A stretch of 64,000 nucleotides of DNA from Brevibacillus composti (GCF_016406105.1 NZ_CP066308.1:3942501-4006500); one strand, 5' to 3'. Counted from the stretch's first letter, positions 46,312-54,948 are shown. The notes: generated from the letters alone by a model not told the origin. Made by a program: numbers and translations.

Positions 46312-47410
46312 AGGTTTTCGCCCCCTCTGTACGCATTAGCTGCAAAAATTGTTCGAAGAGATGAGAGGTGTCACTCGGACCGGGATGTGCCTCGGGATGA
46401 AACTGAACGGTCATGACAGGCTTGGTTTGGTGGCGCAATCCTTCTACAGAGCCGTCGTTAACGTTTCGGTAGGTGACCGCGAGCAGCCGACTGTCCAAAG
46501 ACTCCTCCTTCACCACATATCCGTGGTTCTGCGAGGTCATGTACACTTTGCCGGTCAAAAGCTCTTTTACCGGATGATTGCCACCGCGGTGGCCGTACTT
46601 CAGCTTCTCCGTCTTTCCGCCAAAAGCCAGCGCCAGCACCTGATGCCCCAGACAGATTCCCATCGTCGGGAATGCTTCGGCCGCTTTGCGCCACTCGGTG
46701 CAGTAGCTGCGCAGATCTTCCGGATCGCCGGGGCCGTTTGAAAAGAGCAGGCCATCCGGCTGGAGCGCTTGTATCTGTTCATAGGTGGTATCGAAAGGGA
46801 CGACTGTCACGCGGCAGCCCTGCGCGAGCAGCGCATTCAGAATCGACCGCTTCATGCCCAGGTCCACGAGCACCACATGTTCATGCGGGCCGGGGTAATG
46901 CTGCACTTCGCGGCAGGATACATCGGCAACCAGCGATTTTTTGAGATGCTTTCTGTCGCGGGCGGCGAACTCTTCCGAGGTGAGGGGGCGATCTGAAATG
47001 ATTCCCCACAGAGGGCCTTCCTGCCGCACTCGCTTGGTGATCGTCCGCGTATCGACGCCCGCAAGTATCGGGAACCCGTACGCTTCCGCGGCCTCTGCCA
47101 GGGTGCGCCCGGCGAGATAATGACTGGGCTCCAGGCATAGCTCACTGATCACCATTCCTGCCAGTGCAGGCTTTGCCGCTTCAAAATCAATATCGTTGAT
47201 CCCGTAATTTCCAATTAGCGGGTAGGTGAATGTGACGATCTGCCCCGAAAAGGAAGGGTCGCTCATCACTTCCTGATACCCAGTCATTCCTGTATGAAAA
47301 ACCACTTCGCCAAAACCATCCTGGAGAGCGCCATAGAGCGTTCCAGCAAACACCTCACCGCTCTCCAGTGTCAGATATCCGGGGCCATACCCCTGTTTTT
47401 CTTTGTTCAT
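46304..47410 (-). CDS. carA: Carbamoyl-phosphate synthase small (glutaminase) subunit, arginine-linked
   Basis: A 368-aa subunit that releases ammonia from glutamine for CarB. The N-terminal CPSase domain (LTLESGEVFAGTLYGALQDG, FGEVVFHTGMTGYQEVMSDP) is followed by a class I amidotransferase with nucleophile GICLGHQVLALAFG and His-Glu in VQFHPEAHPGP. It starts at ATG 47410, preceded by GAGGAG at a rather long 12-base spacing. It has its own AhrC-type operator and promoter, separate from argC-B-D. Confidence 0.96.
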   Translation of the reverse strand: MNKEKQGYGPGYLTLESGEVFAGTLYGALQDGFGEVVFHTGMTGYQEVMSDPSFSGQIVTFTYPLIGNYGINDIDFEAAKPALAGMVISELCLEPSHYLAGRTLAEAAEAYGFPILAGVDTRTITKRVRQEGPLWGIISDRPLTSEEFAARDRKHLKKSLVADVSCREVQHYPGPHEHVVLVDLGMKRSILNALLAQGCRVTVVPFDTTYEQIQALQPDGLLFSNGPGDPEDLRSYCTEWRKAAEAFPTMGICLGHQVLALAFGGKTEKLKYGHRGGNHPVKELLTGKVYMTSQNHGYVVKEESLDSRLLAVTYRNVNDGSVEGLRHQTKPVMTVQFHPEAHPGPSDTSHLFEQFLQLMRTEGAKTYA

Positions 47411-47465
47411 CTATGAAGTCCACTCCTCTCCGAAGGGCTTGCTTTAACGAAAATTTATGCAACTA

Positions 47466-47503
47466 CATGTATTAATATACATTCGAAGTAATAAAAATGC
47501 AAT
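47466..47503 (-). promoter_or_regulatory. carA promoter with tandem ARG boxes
   Basis: ARG-like boxes CATGTATTAATATACATT (47466-47483) and AAGTAATAAAAATGCAAT (47486-47503) are separated by CG. The minus-strand promoter is TTGCAT, 17 bases, TATATT, fully inside the operator. Layout is the same as at argG. Confidence 0.8.
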
Positions 47504-47531
47504 GAGTTTTTTGTCAGCTTTCACTCATTGC
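47499..47531 (-). terminator. argD terminator overlapping the carA promoter
   Basis: GCAATGAGT/ACTCATTGC with a 15-base loop is followed on the minus strand by ATTTTTATT. The 3' arm supplies the -35 of the carA promoter. Confidence 0.65.
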
Positions 47532-47582
47532 ATGTATGTTTTCTCGCGGTTAGGCGGGAGGCGAAGCGATTATTCTCTGCCT

Positions 47583-48764
47583 CTACACCTCTGCCAGTAC
47601 CTCGTCCAGTACGGATGCCACCCGCTCCACTTCCGCTTCTGTCGTGACGAAGGAAGGAAGCATTCGGACCACCTGCGGGCCGGCCAGCATCAGCAGCACG
47701 CCTTTTTCCCGCACACGCTCGATCACGTCGGCAGCCGGGATGGACAGCTCCATGCCGAGAAGCAGACCCTTGCCTCGAACCTGTGCCACCTTGTCCGGAT
47801 GCGCCGATCTCAACTGCTGCAAGCGGCTCACCAACAGTTCATGCAGCTGGTTGACCCGATCCAGATAGCCGTCCTCTTCGATGGTCTCTACCGTCGCGAT
47901 CGCCGCTGCCATCGCCAGGGGATTGCCGCCAAAGGTGGTCCCGTGCGATCCTGGTGAGAAAGCCTGTGCTGCTTCTTCCGTCGCCAGGACAGCCCCGACG
48001 GGGAAGCCGCTGCCCAGTCCCTTTGCCAGTGAAATGGCGTCGGGCATGACCCCATACTGCTGAAAGGCGAACCAGGTCCCGGTACGGCCAATCCCTGTCT
48101 GCACCTCGTCGATCAACAACAGCAGGCCGTGCTCGTCGCATAGCTGGCGAAGCCCTGTGACAAAGGATGGCTCTGCAGGATGGACGCCGCCCTCTCCCTG
48201 CACGAGCTCCAGCATGATGGCGCATGTCTTCTCATTGACGGCTGCGCGGACCGCTTCCAGATCGTTGTACGGCACGGTGACGAAGCCTGCGGGGAGCGGC
48301 AGGAAGCCTTCCTTTACCTTTTCCTGTCCGGTAGCGGTCAGCGTCGCCATCGTTCTGCCGTGAAACGACTGCCCGAAAGTGATAATTTCGTAGCGATCGG
48401 TGCCTTTTACTTTTTGCGCGTAGCGGCGGGCCAGCTTGATCAAGCCTTCGTTTGCCTCTGCCCCGCTGTTGCAGAAAAGGGCCCGATCCAGTCCGGACAG
48501 CTTGCTCAATTTGGCTGCCAGAATATTCTGCTGGGGAATGTGAAACAGATTGGAGCAATGCCAGAGCGTATCTACCTGTTCATGCAGCTTTCTGGCTACC
48601 TTAGGCGGCACATGGCCGAGCGAGGCAACGGCGATGCCGGAGATGAAATCCAGGTACTCTCTGCCCGATTCATCCCACACCCGGTTGCCTTCCCCCTTCA
48701 CCAGTTGAATCGGCCACCTCGCATAGTTATTCATCAAATGGTATGGAGCTGTCATCGTACTCAT
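47583..48764 (-). CDS. argD: Acetylornithine aminotransferase
   Basis: PLP-dependent class III aminotransferase, 393 aa, converting N-acetylglutamate semialdehyde to N-acetylornithine. The PLP lysine is in DAISLAKGLGSGFPVGAV; LLLIDEVQTGIGRTGTWFAF and GSHGTTFGGNPLAMAAAIAT are family hallmarks. The ATG at 48764 follows GGAGGAG, 13 bases after the argB stop. It is the last gene of the argC-B-D transcript before a terminator-like hairpin. Confidence 0.95.
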   Translation of the reverse strand: MSTMTAPYHLMNNYARWPIQLVKGEGNRVWDESGREYLDFISGIAVASLGHVPPKVARKLHEQVDTLWHCSNLFHIPQQNILAAKLSKLSGLDRALFCNSGAEANEGLIKLARRYAQKVKGTDRYEIITFGQSFHGRTMATLTATGQEKVKEGFLPLPAGFVTVPYNDLEAVRAAVNEKTCAIMLELVQGEGGVHPAEPSFVTGLRQLCDEHGLLLLIDEVQTGIGRTGTWFAFQQYGVMPDAISLAKGLGSGFPVGAVLATEEAAQAFSPGSHGTTFGGNPLAMAAAIATVETIEEDGYLDRVNQLHELLVSRLQQLRSAHPDKVAQVRGKGLLLGMELSIPAADVIERVREKGVLLMLAGPQVVRMLPSFVTTEAEVERVASVLDEVLAEV

Positions 48765-48777
48765 TTTTCTCCTCCTC

Positions 48778-49581
48778 TCAAAGACCCGCCTCTATCCTTT
48801 CTGCGACAATCGCCGTCCCGGCCGCCTCTCCCTTGCTGACGCGAAGGAGATCATCCGCTGTCCCCCGGCAAATGACGACCTGGGCGACACCTGCCGACAA
48901 CGCATCGAGAGCCGCCTGTACCTTGGGAATCATCCCGCCTGTAATCGTGCCGTCCTGAATCATGCGGTCTATCTCCCCTGCATCGGTGCGTTCGACAAGC
49001 GAGCGGCTGCCATCCGCCTCCGGCTTCAAGATCCCCGGCACATCGGTCACCATCACCAGGCTCTCCGCTCCCAGCGCAGCCGCGATCGCGCCGGCAGACA
49101 CATCGGCGTTTACATTGTAGTGCTCGCACCCGTCACTTGCGATGGCCAGCGGCGCGATCACCGGGATATATCCCGCGGCGAGCATCGTCAGCGGGATATC
49201 CGCACTCACGGCCTGCACATCGCCCACCAGCCCGAGCGGTCTTTCGGTCCGAACCGCCGAGATCATGCGGCCGTCCATACCGCTTACGCCCCAAGCCCGG
49301 GCCCCGTGCTCGGTCAATTTCCTCACCAGCCATTTGTTGATTTGGCCGCATAGCACCATCTCGACTACCTGCAGGGTATCCTCGCAGGTCACCCGCAACC
49401 CATCCGCGAATCGGGACGGGATCGCCAGCTTCTCCAACATGCTGTTGATCGCCGGGCCGCCGCCGTGGACGATGACCAGTTGCTTTCCGCTTTGCTGAAT
49501 CTCGGCAATCATCCGAAAAAAACTGTCGGGCAGCTGCTCCATCGTACTGCCCCCGCATTTGATCACGACAATTCCTCGCAT
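48778..49581 (-). CDS. argB: Acetylglutamate kinase
   Basis: Amino-acid kinase fold enzyme, 267 aa, phosphorylating N-acetylglutamate. It begins IVVIKCGGSTMEQLPDSFF, with the catalytic lysine in IKCGGS, and has VIVHGGGPAINSMLEKL and VTDVPGILKPEADGSRSL. Size matches the shorter, non-hexameric B. subtilis-like form that lacks the N-terminal arginine-sensing helix, so control is probably transcriptional. SD GAGGAGG; 13 bases after argC. Confidence 0.95.
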   Translation of the reverse strand: MRGIVVIKCGGSTMEQLPDSFFRMIAEIQQSGKQLVIVHGGGPAINSMLEKLAIPSRFADGLRVTCEDTLQVVEMVLCGQINKWLVRKLTEHGARAWGVSGMDGRMISAVRTERPLGLVGDVQAVSADIPLTMLAAGYIPVIAPLAIASDGCEHYNVNADVSAGAIAAALGAESLVMVTDVPGILKPEADGSRSLVERTDAGEIDRMIQDGTITGGMIPKVQAALDALSAGVAQVVICRGTADDLLRVSKGEAAGTAIVAERIEAGL

Positions 49582-49594
49582 CTTGTTTCCTCCT

Positions 49595-50635
49595 CTAGGG
49601 GAAAAGCGGCACGAGAGACAGACCGGCTGTCTCGGGCAACCCGAACATGAGGTTCATGTTTTGCACCGCTTGGCCTGCTGCTCCCTTGACGACATTATCG
49701 ATCACCGAGAGTACGATCACCCGTCCCGTCCGCTCATCTACATGCAGCGCGATGTCGCAATAGTTGGAACCATACACCTCTTTTGTGCGCGGATGGCTCC
49801 CCGGCGGGCGCACCCGGACAAACGGCTTGCCCTCATAGGCGGATTCGTACAGTTCCTGCACATCAGCCGCGCTTACTTTCTTTTCCAGCTGACCGTAGGC
49901 AGTGACCAGGATCCCTCGAGTCATCGGCACCAGGTGCGGGGTAAACTGCACGAGCTGCTCCATTCCGGCCTGCCTGCCCAGTTCCTGCTCGATCTCAGGC
50001 GTATGCTGATGGCCCGCTACCTTGTAGGCATGAATGCTTTCATTGATTTCACTGTAATGGACGCCGAGTGAAACGCCGCGCCCCGCTCCCGATACTCCCG
50101 ACTTGGCATCGACGATCCAGCTTTTGGAGTGAACCCAGCCGGATTTGGCCAGCGGAATCAAACCGAGCAGCGTGGCCGTCGGATAGCAGCCGGGATTGGC
50201 GATCAATTTGGCCGCCGCAACCTCTGTGCCATTCCACTCGGAGAGGCCGTATACAGCCTGTTGCAGCCACTCGTCTCCAGCAGGCTTTTTCTTGTACCAA
50301 TTCTGATAGGTTTCACCGCTTCTCAGGCGGAAATCTCCGGACAAATCAATCACCTTGGTGCCATGCTGCAGCAGGGCAGGCGATAGCTCGGCGCTCACTC
50401 CTGCAGGCGTCGCCAAAAAGACGACATCGTTTTCCGCTCCCATCTGCTCTGCGTCGATTTTGGCGAGAGCAGGCAGCGGATGGGCGTGAAGATGAGGAAA
50501 GACGCTCGCCAGCGATTCCCCTTCCGCCGAACTTGAATATAAATGAGCCACCTGTACATGGGGATGGCCAGCCAAGAAACGTATCAGCTCGACGCCGCTG
50601 TAACCAGTGGCACCGACAATTCCGACCCGGATCAT
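49595..50635 (-). CDS. argC: N-acetyl-gamma-glutamyl-phosphate reductase
   Basis: NADPH-dependent reductase for arginine step 3, 346 aa. It starts MIRVGIVGATGYSGVELIRF (Rossmann loop), with the catalytic cysteine in ANPGCYPTATLLGL. It is the first gene of argC-argB-argD; argJ, which follows argC in B. subtilis and many relatives, is absent here. SD AGAGGGAG. The upstream region carries a pair of ARG boxes. Confidence 0.96.
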   Translation of the reverse strand: MIRVGIVGATGYSGVELIRFLAGHPHVQVAHLYSSSAEGESLASVFPHLHAHPLPALAKIDAEQMGAENDVVFLATPAGVSAELSPALLQHGTKVIDLSGDFRLRSGETYQNWYKKKPAGDEWLQQAVYGLSEWNGTEVAAAKLIANPGCYPTATLLGLIPLAKSGWVHSKSWIVDAKSGVSGAGRGVSLGVHYSEINESIHAYKVAGHQHTPEIEQELGRQAGMEQLVQFTPHLVPMTRGILVTAYGQLEKKVSAADVQELYESAYEGKPFVRVRPPGSHPRTKEVYGSNYCDIALHVDERTGRVIVLSVIDNVVKGAAGQAVQNMNLMFGLPETAGLSLVPLFP

Positions 50636-50650
50636 AGTCTCTCTCCCTCT

Positions 50651-50688
50651 TTTGTATTTTTATACATGAATAATAATAAAAATTCATA
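50651..50688 (-). promoter_or_regulatory. argC operator, tandem ARG boxes
   Basis: The box at 50651-50668 (read on the minus strand CATGTATAAAAATACAAA, 15 of 18 to the ARG consensus) and one at 50671-50688 (TAATAATAAAAATTCATA) are two bases apart. A TATAAA -10 lies inside; the -35 is not clear. Same spacing as at carA and argG. Confidence 0.75.
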
Positions 50689-50710
50689 CAAAACACAACC
50701 CTTTGCCATA

Positions 50711-50743
50711 GAAAAAAGCGCCCGATCACTTTTCTCGGACGCT
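50711..50743 (-). terminator. Terminator of cccB
   Basis: AGCGCCCGA/TCGGACGCT, eight of nine pairs, followed on the minus strand by TTTTTTC. It lies 13 bases after the cccB stop, separating it from argC. Confidence 0.75.
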
Positions 50744-50755
50744 TTGCTTGCTTGT

Positions 50756-51121
50756 TTACTTTTTGTCAGCCAACCAGGCTGCCACGGTTTCCGCATCTTG
50801 ACCCGTTACCAGACCACCCGGCATTCCGCCTTTACCATTTTGCAGGATATCCAAGATTTGATCTTTGGAGTATTTGCCGCCAACTTGTGTCAAATTCGGA
50901 CCGACTGCCCCTGAAAGATCCTGCCCATGGCAACTGGAGCACTTGCTGTTATATAGAGTCTGTGCCGTAGCCGCGTCATACCCGCCCGACGGTGCTGTTT
51001 GGCCGCCATTTTGGCCGCCTTGGCCTGCAGGGGGCTGCGCTTGACCGCCACCACCGCCACCACAAGCACTTACCAACAAAATAAGCGCAGCGGAAAGGAC
51101 GGCTAATGGGAATCGCTTCAT
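50756..51121 (-). CDS. cccB: Membrane-anchored cytochrome c-551
   Basis: A 121-aa lipoprotein cytochrome. The signal peptide ends in lipobox VSAC (Cys20), followed by a Gly/Gln/Pro-rich spacer. One haem-binding motif CSSCH lies at residues 61-65, and a Met ligand is likely in GGMPGG. It carries electrons outside the membrane, as B. subtilis CccB does. The gene lies between prfB and the ftsEX region in B. subtilis, consistent with its place here. SD GGAGGG upstream of ATG 51121. Confidence 0.92.
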   Translation of the reverse strand: MKRFPLAVLSAALILLVSACGGGGGGQAQPPAGQGGQNGGQTAPSGGYDAATAQTLYNSKCSSCHGQDLSGAVGPNLTQVGGKYSKDQILDILQNGKGGMPGGLVTGQDAETVAAWLADKK

Positions 51122-51213
51122 GGCTGTTCCCTCCTTATTGAAGAATAGTTCTTCGCTAAGTATGCCTCCTCTGCGCTGCCTTCATTCCTTTGAATTGCTT
51201 TATTTTGGCGCAA

Positions 51214-51483
51214 TCAGCCTAACGGAAATTCCAACGGACTCCACTCGCGGAGCTCCAGTGTGCGGGCCCCTTCCTTTACCACTGGGTCTGCCTTGGCCAG
51301 CTCCAGCGCTTCCTCGGGGGATGCCGCTTTATAGATTACCATGCCGCCCTGTTTATCCGTAAACGGACCGGCCATGACGACTTTTCCTTGTTTGTACAGA
51401 TCGTCGATGTACGCCAGATGGGCAGGTCGAACTTTGGCATTCAAATCTGGATCCACAATCGTAAGCATCGCTACGTAATGCAT
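51214..51483 (-). CDS. YciI family protein
   Basis: An 89-aa ferredoxin-like alpha-beta protein of the YciI/EthD type: VRPAHLAYIDDLYKQGKVVM, AGPFTDKQGGMVIYKA and SPEEALELAKADPVVKEG. The His in RPAH and Asp in DKQGG are the conserved pair of the family. Biochemical function is unproven. SD GGGAGAGG precedes the ATG. It is separated from prfB by 80 bases. Confidence 0.85.
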   Translation of the reverse strand: MHYVAMLTIVDPDLNAKVRPAHLAYIDDLYKQGKVVMAGPFTDKQGGMVIYKAASPEEALELAKADPVVKEGARTLELREWSPLEFPLG

Positions 51484-51563
51484 GCTTTCCTCTCCCTTTG
51501 TCTATGATTCAGATCTATCCGGCCAAGCAGCAGCCGCGGCAAAATGGGCAGAGCGATACAGAA

Positions 51564-52683
51564 CTATTCCGAACGGCGGATCTGCGAACGCAGGTAGGCA
51601 TCGATAAACATATCGATCTCCCCGTCCATCACAGCCTGCACATTTCCACTCTCCACATTGGTCCGGTGATCTTTCACCATGCTGTAAGGGTGGAAAACAT
51701 AGGAGCGGATCTGACTTCCCCAGGCGATATCCTTTTGCTCGCCCTGGATCGCCTGAAGCTCTTTTTCCTGCTCTTCCCGCTTGGCTTCAAACAACCGGGC
51801 CATCAGCATCTTCATCGCTCGCTCGCGGTTTTTGATCTGGGAGCGCTCTGTCTGACAGGTGACGACAATGCCGGTCGGCAGATGGGTAATCCGGACAGCA
51901 GAGTCTGTCGTATTGATGTGCTGACCGCCCGCTCCACTGGATCGGTACGTGTCAATTTTCAACTCTTCTGCGCGGATGTTGATCTCCGTGTCGTCCTCGA
52001 TTTCGGGCAGCACATTGCAGGAGACAAAAGAGGTGTGCCGGCGGCCCGAAGAATCAAATGGCGAAATCCGAACCAGGCGGTGGACGCCTTTTTCCGATTT
52101 CAGATACCCGTACGCATTATGTCCCTTGATCAAAAGGGTAACGCTCTTGACCCCTGCTTCATCTCCCGGGAGGTAGTCAAGCGTTTCCACCTTGAAGCCT
52201 TTGCTCTCGGCCCAGCGCGTATACATGCGGAGCAAGAGAGAGGCCCAGTCCTGCGATTCTGTTCCCCCGGCGCCGGGGTGAAGCTCCAGGATGGCATTGT
52301 TCTTATCGTACTGGTCGCTGAGAAGCAGCTCCAGCTCGAAGCTCTCGAATTCCTTTTTCAGCTCCTGCGTGCTGTTGTACAAATCCTGAATCATCGAGGC
52401 GTCGCCCTCTTCGATGATCAGCTCCAGCATCACTTGCAAATCCTCGTACTGGGCATCCAGGCTGCCCATGGTCTCGACCAGACCTTTGAGCGCGTTCAGT
52501 TCGCTGATCGTTTTCTGGGCGGCGTCATTGTCGTCCCAAAAGTCCGGGGCCAGCATGCGCTCTTCCAGCTCGCCGATGCGCTCCTGTTTGATTGGGAGGT
52601 CAAAGAGACCCCCTGATATCCGCTAAACGTTTAGCCATGCTCGACATCTCTTGTTTGATATCGGCAATATCAATTAATGCCAT
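51564..52683 (-). CDS. prfB: Peptide chain release factor 2, with programmed +1 frameshift
   Basis: Release factor for UGA and UAA. The first frame starts at ATG 52683 ([20 protein letters not shown]) and runs 27 codons to an in-frame TGA at 52600-52602. The ribosome must shift +1 at CTT-TGA-C to continue with [17 protein letters not shown]. The second frame has the SPF-type recognition region and catalytic GGQ in [20 protein letters not shown]. Total is about 372 residues, the normal size. The slip site is preceded by AGGGGG as an internal SD. B. subtilis has the same arrangement, and prfB follows secA there as here. Confidence 0.95.
52600..52614 (-). other. prfB autoregulatory frameshift site
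   Basis: The minus strand reads AGGGGG-TCT-CTT-TGA, followed by C: internal SD, slippery Leu codon, poor-context UGA. Low RF2 makes the ribosome pause and shift. Confidence 0.93.
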
Positions 52684-52789
52684 GCGCGAATCACCTACTC
52701 TTTTGTTTGCTATGTTACATTGTACCGCAAATTGTCGGATTCGCAACATGACCGATTGCCGATCAGGCAAGGTCCCACTTCCTGGGATG

Positions 52790-53308
52790 TCAGACAGGGG
52801 CGGTGTGGGGAGGGGCAGGAGCAGAGCGTGTATCCTGCGGTTCATTTTGACGTACCGGCTCCTTTTTCCCTCCCGCTTCCCCGATCCATACGAGCACACT
52901 TTGGCCCGTGCGGTTTTGTCTCTTCGGCTTGTACCTGCTATGGCTCGTGCGGGAGCTGCGCAGGGCTGGAGCTCCGCCGCACTCCCTCCCCCGGTCTGCC
53001 AGCAGCATGACCGGGAGAGGGGAGCCATGGCCCAGGCAAGACCAGTTCGGCTCCGGCAGCTCGCTCAAGCGCTGATCGTCAAAAACGGCAGGCTTTCTCA
53101 CGGCATAGACCGGCTTCTCCTCGCGAGACTCGTCTTCCCTCTGCAGATCGGCGCTCCCGAGAAGAATCGCTTCCCAAGGCTCCGTTTCCGAAAACAGAAA
53201 GTTTTTATGGCTTTGCTCGGCTCCGCTCCTCAGCACCTTCCAGGTCTCATCTATTTTTTCCAGAATGAATCGGGCTTGAACTCCCATGACATTCCCCGCT
53301 GTCCTCAT
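52790..53308 (-). CDS. Hypothetical protein, weakly supported
   Basis: A possible 172-aa protein starting MRTAGNVMGVQARFILEKID at ATG 53308, eight bases after AGGAGG. The first about 100 residues look coding-like (FILEKIDETWKVL, ETEPWEAILLGSADLQ), with charged residues and few rare patterns. The C-terminal third is Arg/Pro-rich and low in structure (RYKPKRQNRTGQ, SAPAPPHTAPV), as often seen when a reading frame runs beyond the true gene, so a shorter or frame-shifted gene is possible. No family recognised. It lies between the protease gene and prfB. Confidence 0.4.
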   Translation of the reverse strand: MRTAGNVMGVQARFILEKIDETWKVLRSGAEQSHKNFLFSETEPWEAILLGSADLQREDESREEKPVYAVRKPAVFDDQRLSELPEPNWSCLGHGSPLPVMLLADRGRECGGAPALRSSRTSHSRYKPKRQNRTGQSVLVWIGEAGGKKEPVRQNEPQDTRSAPAPPHTAPV

Positions 53309-53349
53309 CCCTCATTCCTCCTATCCGGCTCGTCGCCGTCTCGTTTGGC

Positions 53350-54783
53350 TTAATCGGTCAGCGCATTGTAAATATTGGCTTCTCCGGCACCGAAGTATTT
53401 GTCATCCCCGCGCTTTCCGAAGTCCTCGGCGGTTTTGCTGATCAAATTGGCAATTTGAGACGGTTTCATCCGCGGATTTTCAGACTTGATGACGGCCGCA
53501 ATTCCCGCCACTTTCGGCGCAGCCATCGACGTGCCGTGCATGAAGGCATAGCCTTCGAGATTGGATGTGAAGTACGGCGGCAGGTAGGTCGGGTACGTTG
53601 ACAAGGTGCGATAGCGGAAATCGCGCTTATGCAGATAGTCGCCCTTCGGATCTTCGCGATACAGTCTGTCGTACTCCGGACCGTTGTCGCCGCCCGGTGC
53701 CGCGACATCGATCGGATTGCCGTAGTTGGAGTAGAAGGCGAGCACGTCCTCGGACCACTCGTTGGACGACGACACCGTAATCACGCCCGGGATTTGGGCC
53801 GGCACGACCCGGGATGGTCCCTTGATGTCCAGTCCGTAGGTTTCCTTCCAGTACTCCTGCATGTCATGCAGGCTTCCGAGGTTGCGCGAATCGTTGCCGG
53901 CCGCAACCACGACCGTTACGCCTTTTTGCACCGCGTACTGTACGGCGCGATGGTAGGCCACCATGGACGCGGAGTCTCCCTTTTCCCCATAGTTATGAGC
54001 CATCCACCGCCAACCGCCGAGACTCATGTTCACGACATCGACGCCATCGTTGGCTGCGGCCACCAGCGCGTTGGTAATCCAGGACTGCTGAGCTCCCCCT
54101 GTTGCGCCGAAGACGCGGTACGCCCGCACCGTCAGATTGGGGCCTACGCCCAGCACCTTGCCGTTGGCTGCAATCGAACCGGCCACGTGCGTACCGTGAC
54201 CGTTTTCATCCCAGGCGTCTCTCGTGCCCGGCACGAATGTCCGGCTGCCCGCCTCATCCGCATTGTCCCTGAGGTCGGGGTGGTCAAAGTCCAGTCCGGT
54301 ATCGATTACGCCGACGACGGTACGTGCATTTCCTTTGCTGATCTCATGCGAGCGGAAATCATTCGTGATGCGCTTGATGTCCCATTGCAGATCGTGGTAG
54401 TTCTGGTCCGGGTCATCCCAGTCCGGCTGGGGAATATCCGTAATCGGCTGTCCGTCTGCCGCATCCGGCTTTTCATGGTCGAGGAAGATTTCCAGCTCCT
54501 CTTCAGCAGCCAGAACGTTCCGCTCCTCTTTGATTCTATCCAGAAAGTCAGGATCATTGGAGCTGGCAGAAACGATGCCTACTTCATCGACGACTGTCTC
54601 TACCGTCCCTCCCAACTCTTCGATCCGTTCCTCAAAATCTCTTGGAAGCTCATTTTTGTAAGCGATGAGGTAGCTCGTTTCCTTACCTTTCCCGTAGACA
54701 GGTGACTGCACCACAGACAGAGCAGAAGCAGCCAATCCCAATACCAAGGTAGAACTGAGCAATACTTTTACCGTTTTCTTCAT
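53350..54783 (-). CDS. Secreted subtilisin-like serine protease, S8 family
   Basis: Exported protease of 477 aa starting MKKTVKVLLSSTLVLGLAAS at ATG 54783 (SD GGAGGATG). A signal peptide of about 31 residues is followed by an I9-like propeptide (YLIAYKNELPRDFEERIEEL) and the catalytic domain. The triad is visible: Asp in GVIDTGLDFDHPDL, His in NGHGTHVAGSIAANG and Ser in MHGTSMAAPKVAGIAA, with the oxyanion Asn in VVVAAGNDSRN. It lies between secA and prfB, which are neighbours in B. subtilis, so it looks inserted into this conserved block. Confidence 0.93.
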   Translation of the reverse strand: MKKTVKVLLSSTLVLGLAASALSVVQSPVYGKGKETSYLIAYKNELPRDFEERIEELGGTVETVVDEVGIVSASSNDPDFLDRIKEERNVLAAEEELEIFLDHEKPDAADGQPITDIPQPDWDDPDQNYHDLQWDIKRITNDFRSHEISKGNARTVVGVIDTGLDFDHPDLRDNADEAGSRTFVPGTRDAWDENGHGTHVAGSIAANGKVLGVGPNLTVRAYRVFGATGGAQQSWITNALVAAANDGVDVVNMSLGGWRWMAHNYGEKGDSASMVAYHRAVQYAVQKGVTVVVAAGNDSRNLGSLHDMQEYWKETYGLDIKGPSRVVPAQIPGVITVSSSNEWSEDVLAFYSNYGNPIDVAAPGGDNGPEYDRLYREDPKGDYLHKRDFRYRTLSTYPTYLPPYFTSNLEGYAFMHGTSMAAPKVAGIAAVIKSENPRMKPSQIANLISKTAEDFGKRGDDKYFGAGEANIYNALTD

Positions 54784-54885
54784 CGCTATCATCCTCCACA
54801 CAGGAATAGTAGTGAGTTCATTACTCTTGATTGTAAAGATTATGCCTACTTTTTCCAGGAGAATCGTTCGATTCGTTTTTGCAAG

Positions 54886-54948
54886 GTCAGACAAAGCCTC
54901 CCCGTTTTCTCTACGAAAACATGAGGAAAGCGGCGAAGCCTGTCTGAC
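54886..54948. repeat. Three-tier inverted repeat upstream of the S8 protease gene
   Basis: Nested complementary arms are GTCAGACA/TGTCTGAC (outer), CCTC/GAGG (middle) and GTTTTC-N5-GAAAAC (inner). A further palindrome GAATCG-TT-CGATTC lies at 54861-54874. They fill the gap between the secA terminator and the protease start and could fold in RNA from either strand. Confidence 0.6.

Noticed and set aside
52592-53353. Plus-strand 253-codon open frame beside prfB
   Set aside because: It runs across the prfB start and the SD-supported minus-strand start, with no SD or recognisable domain.
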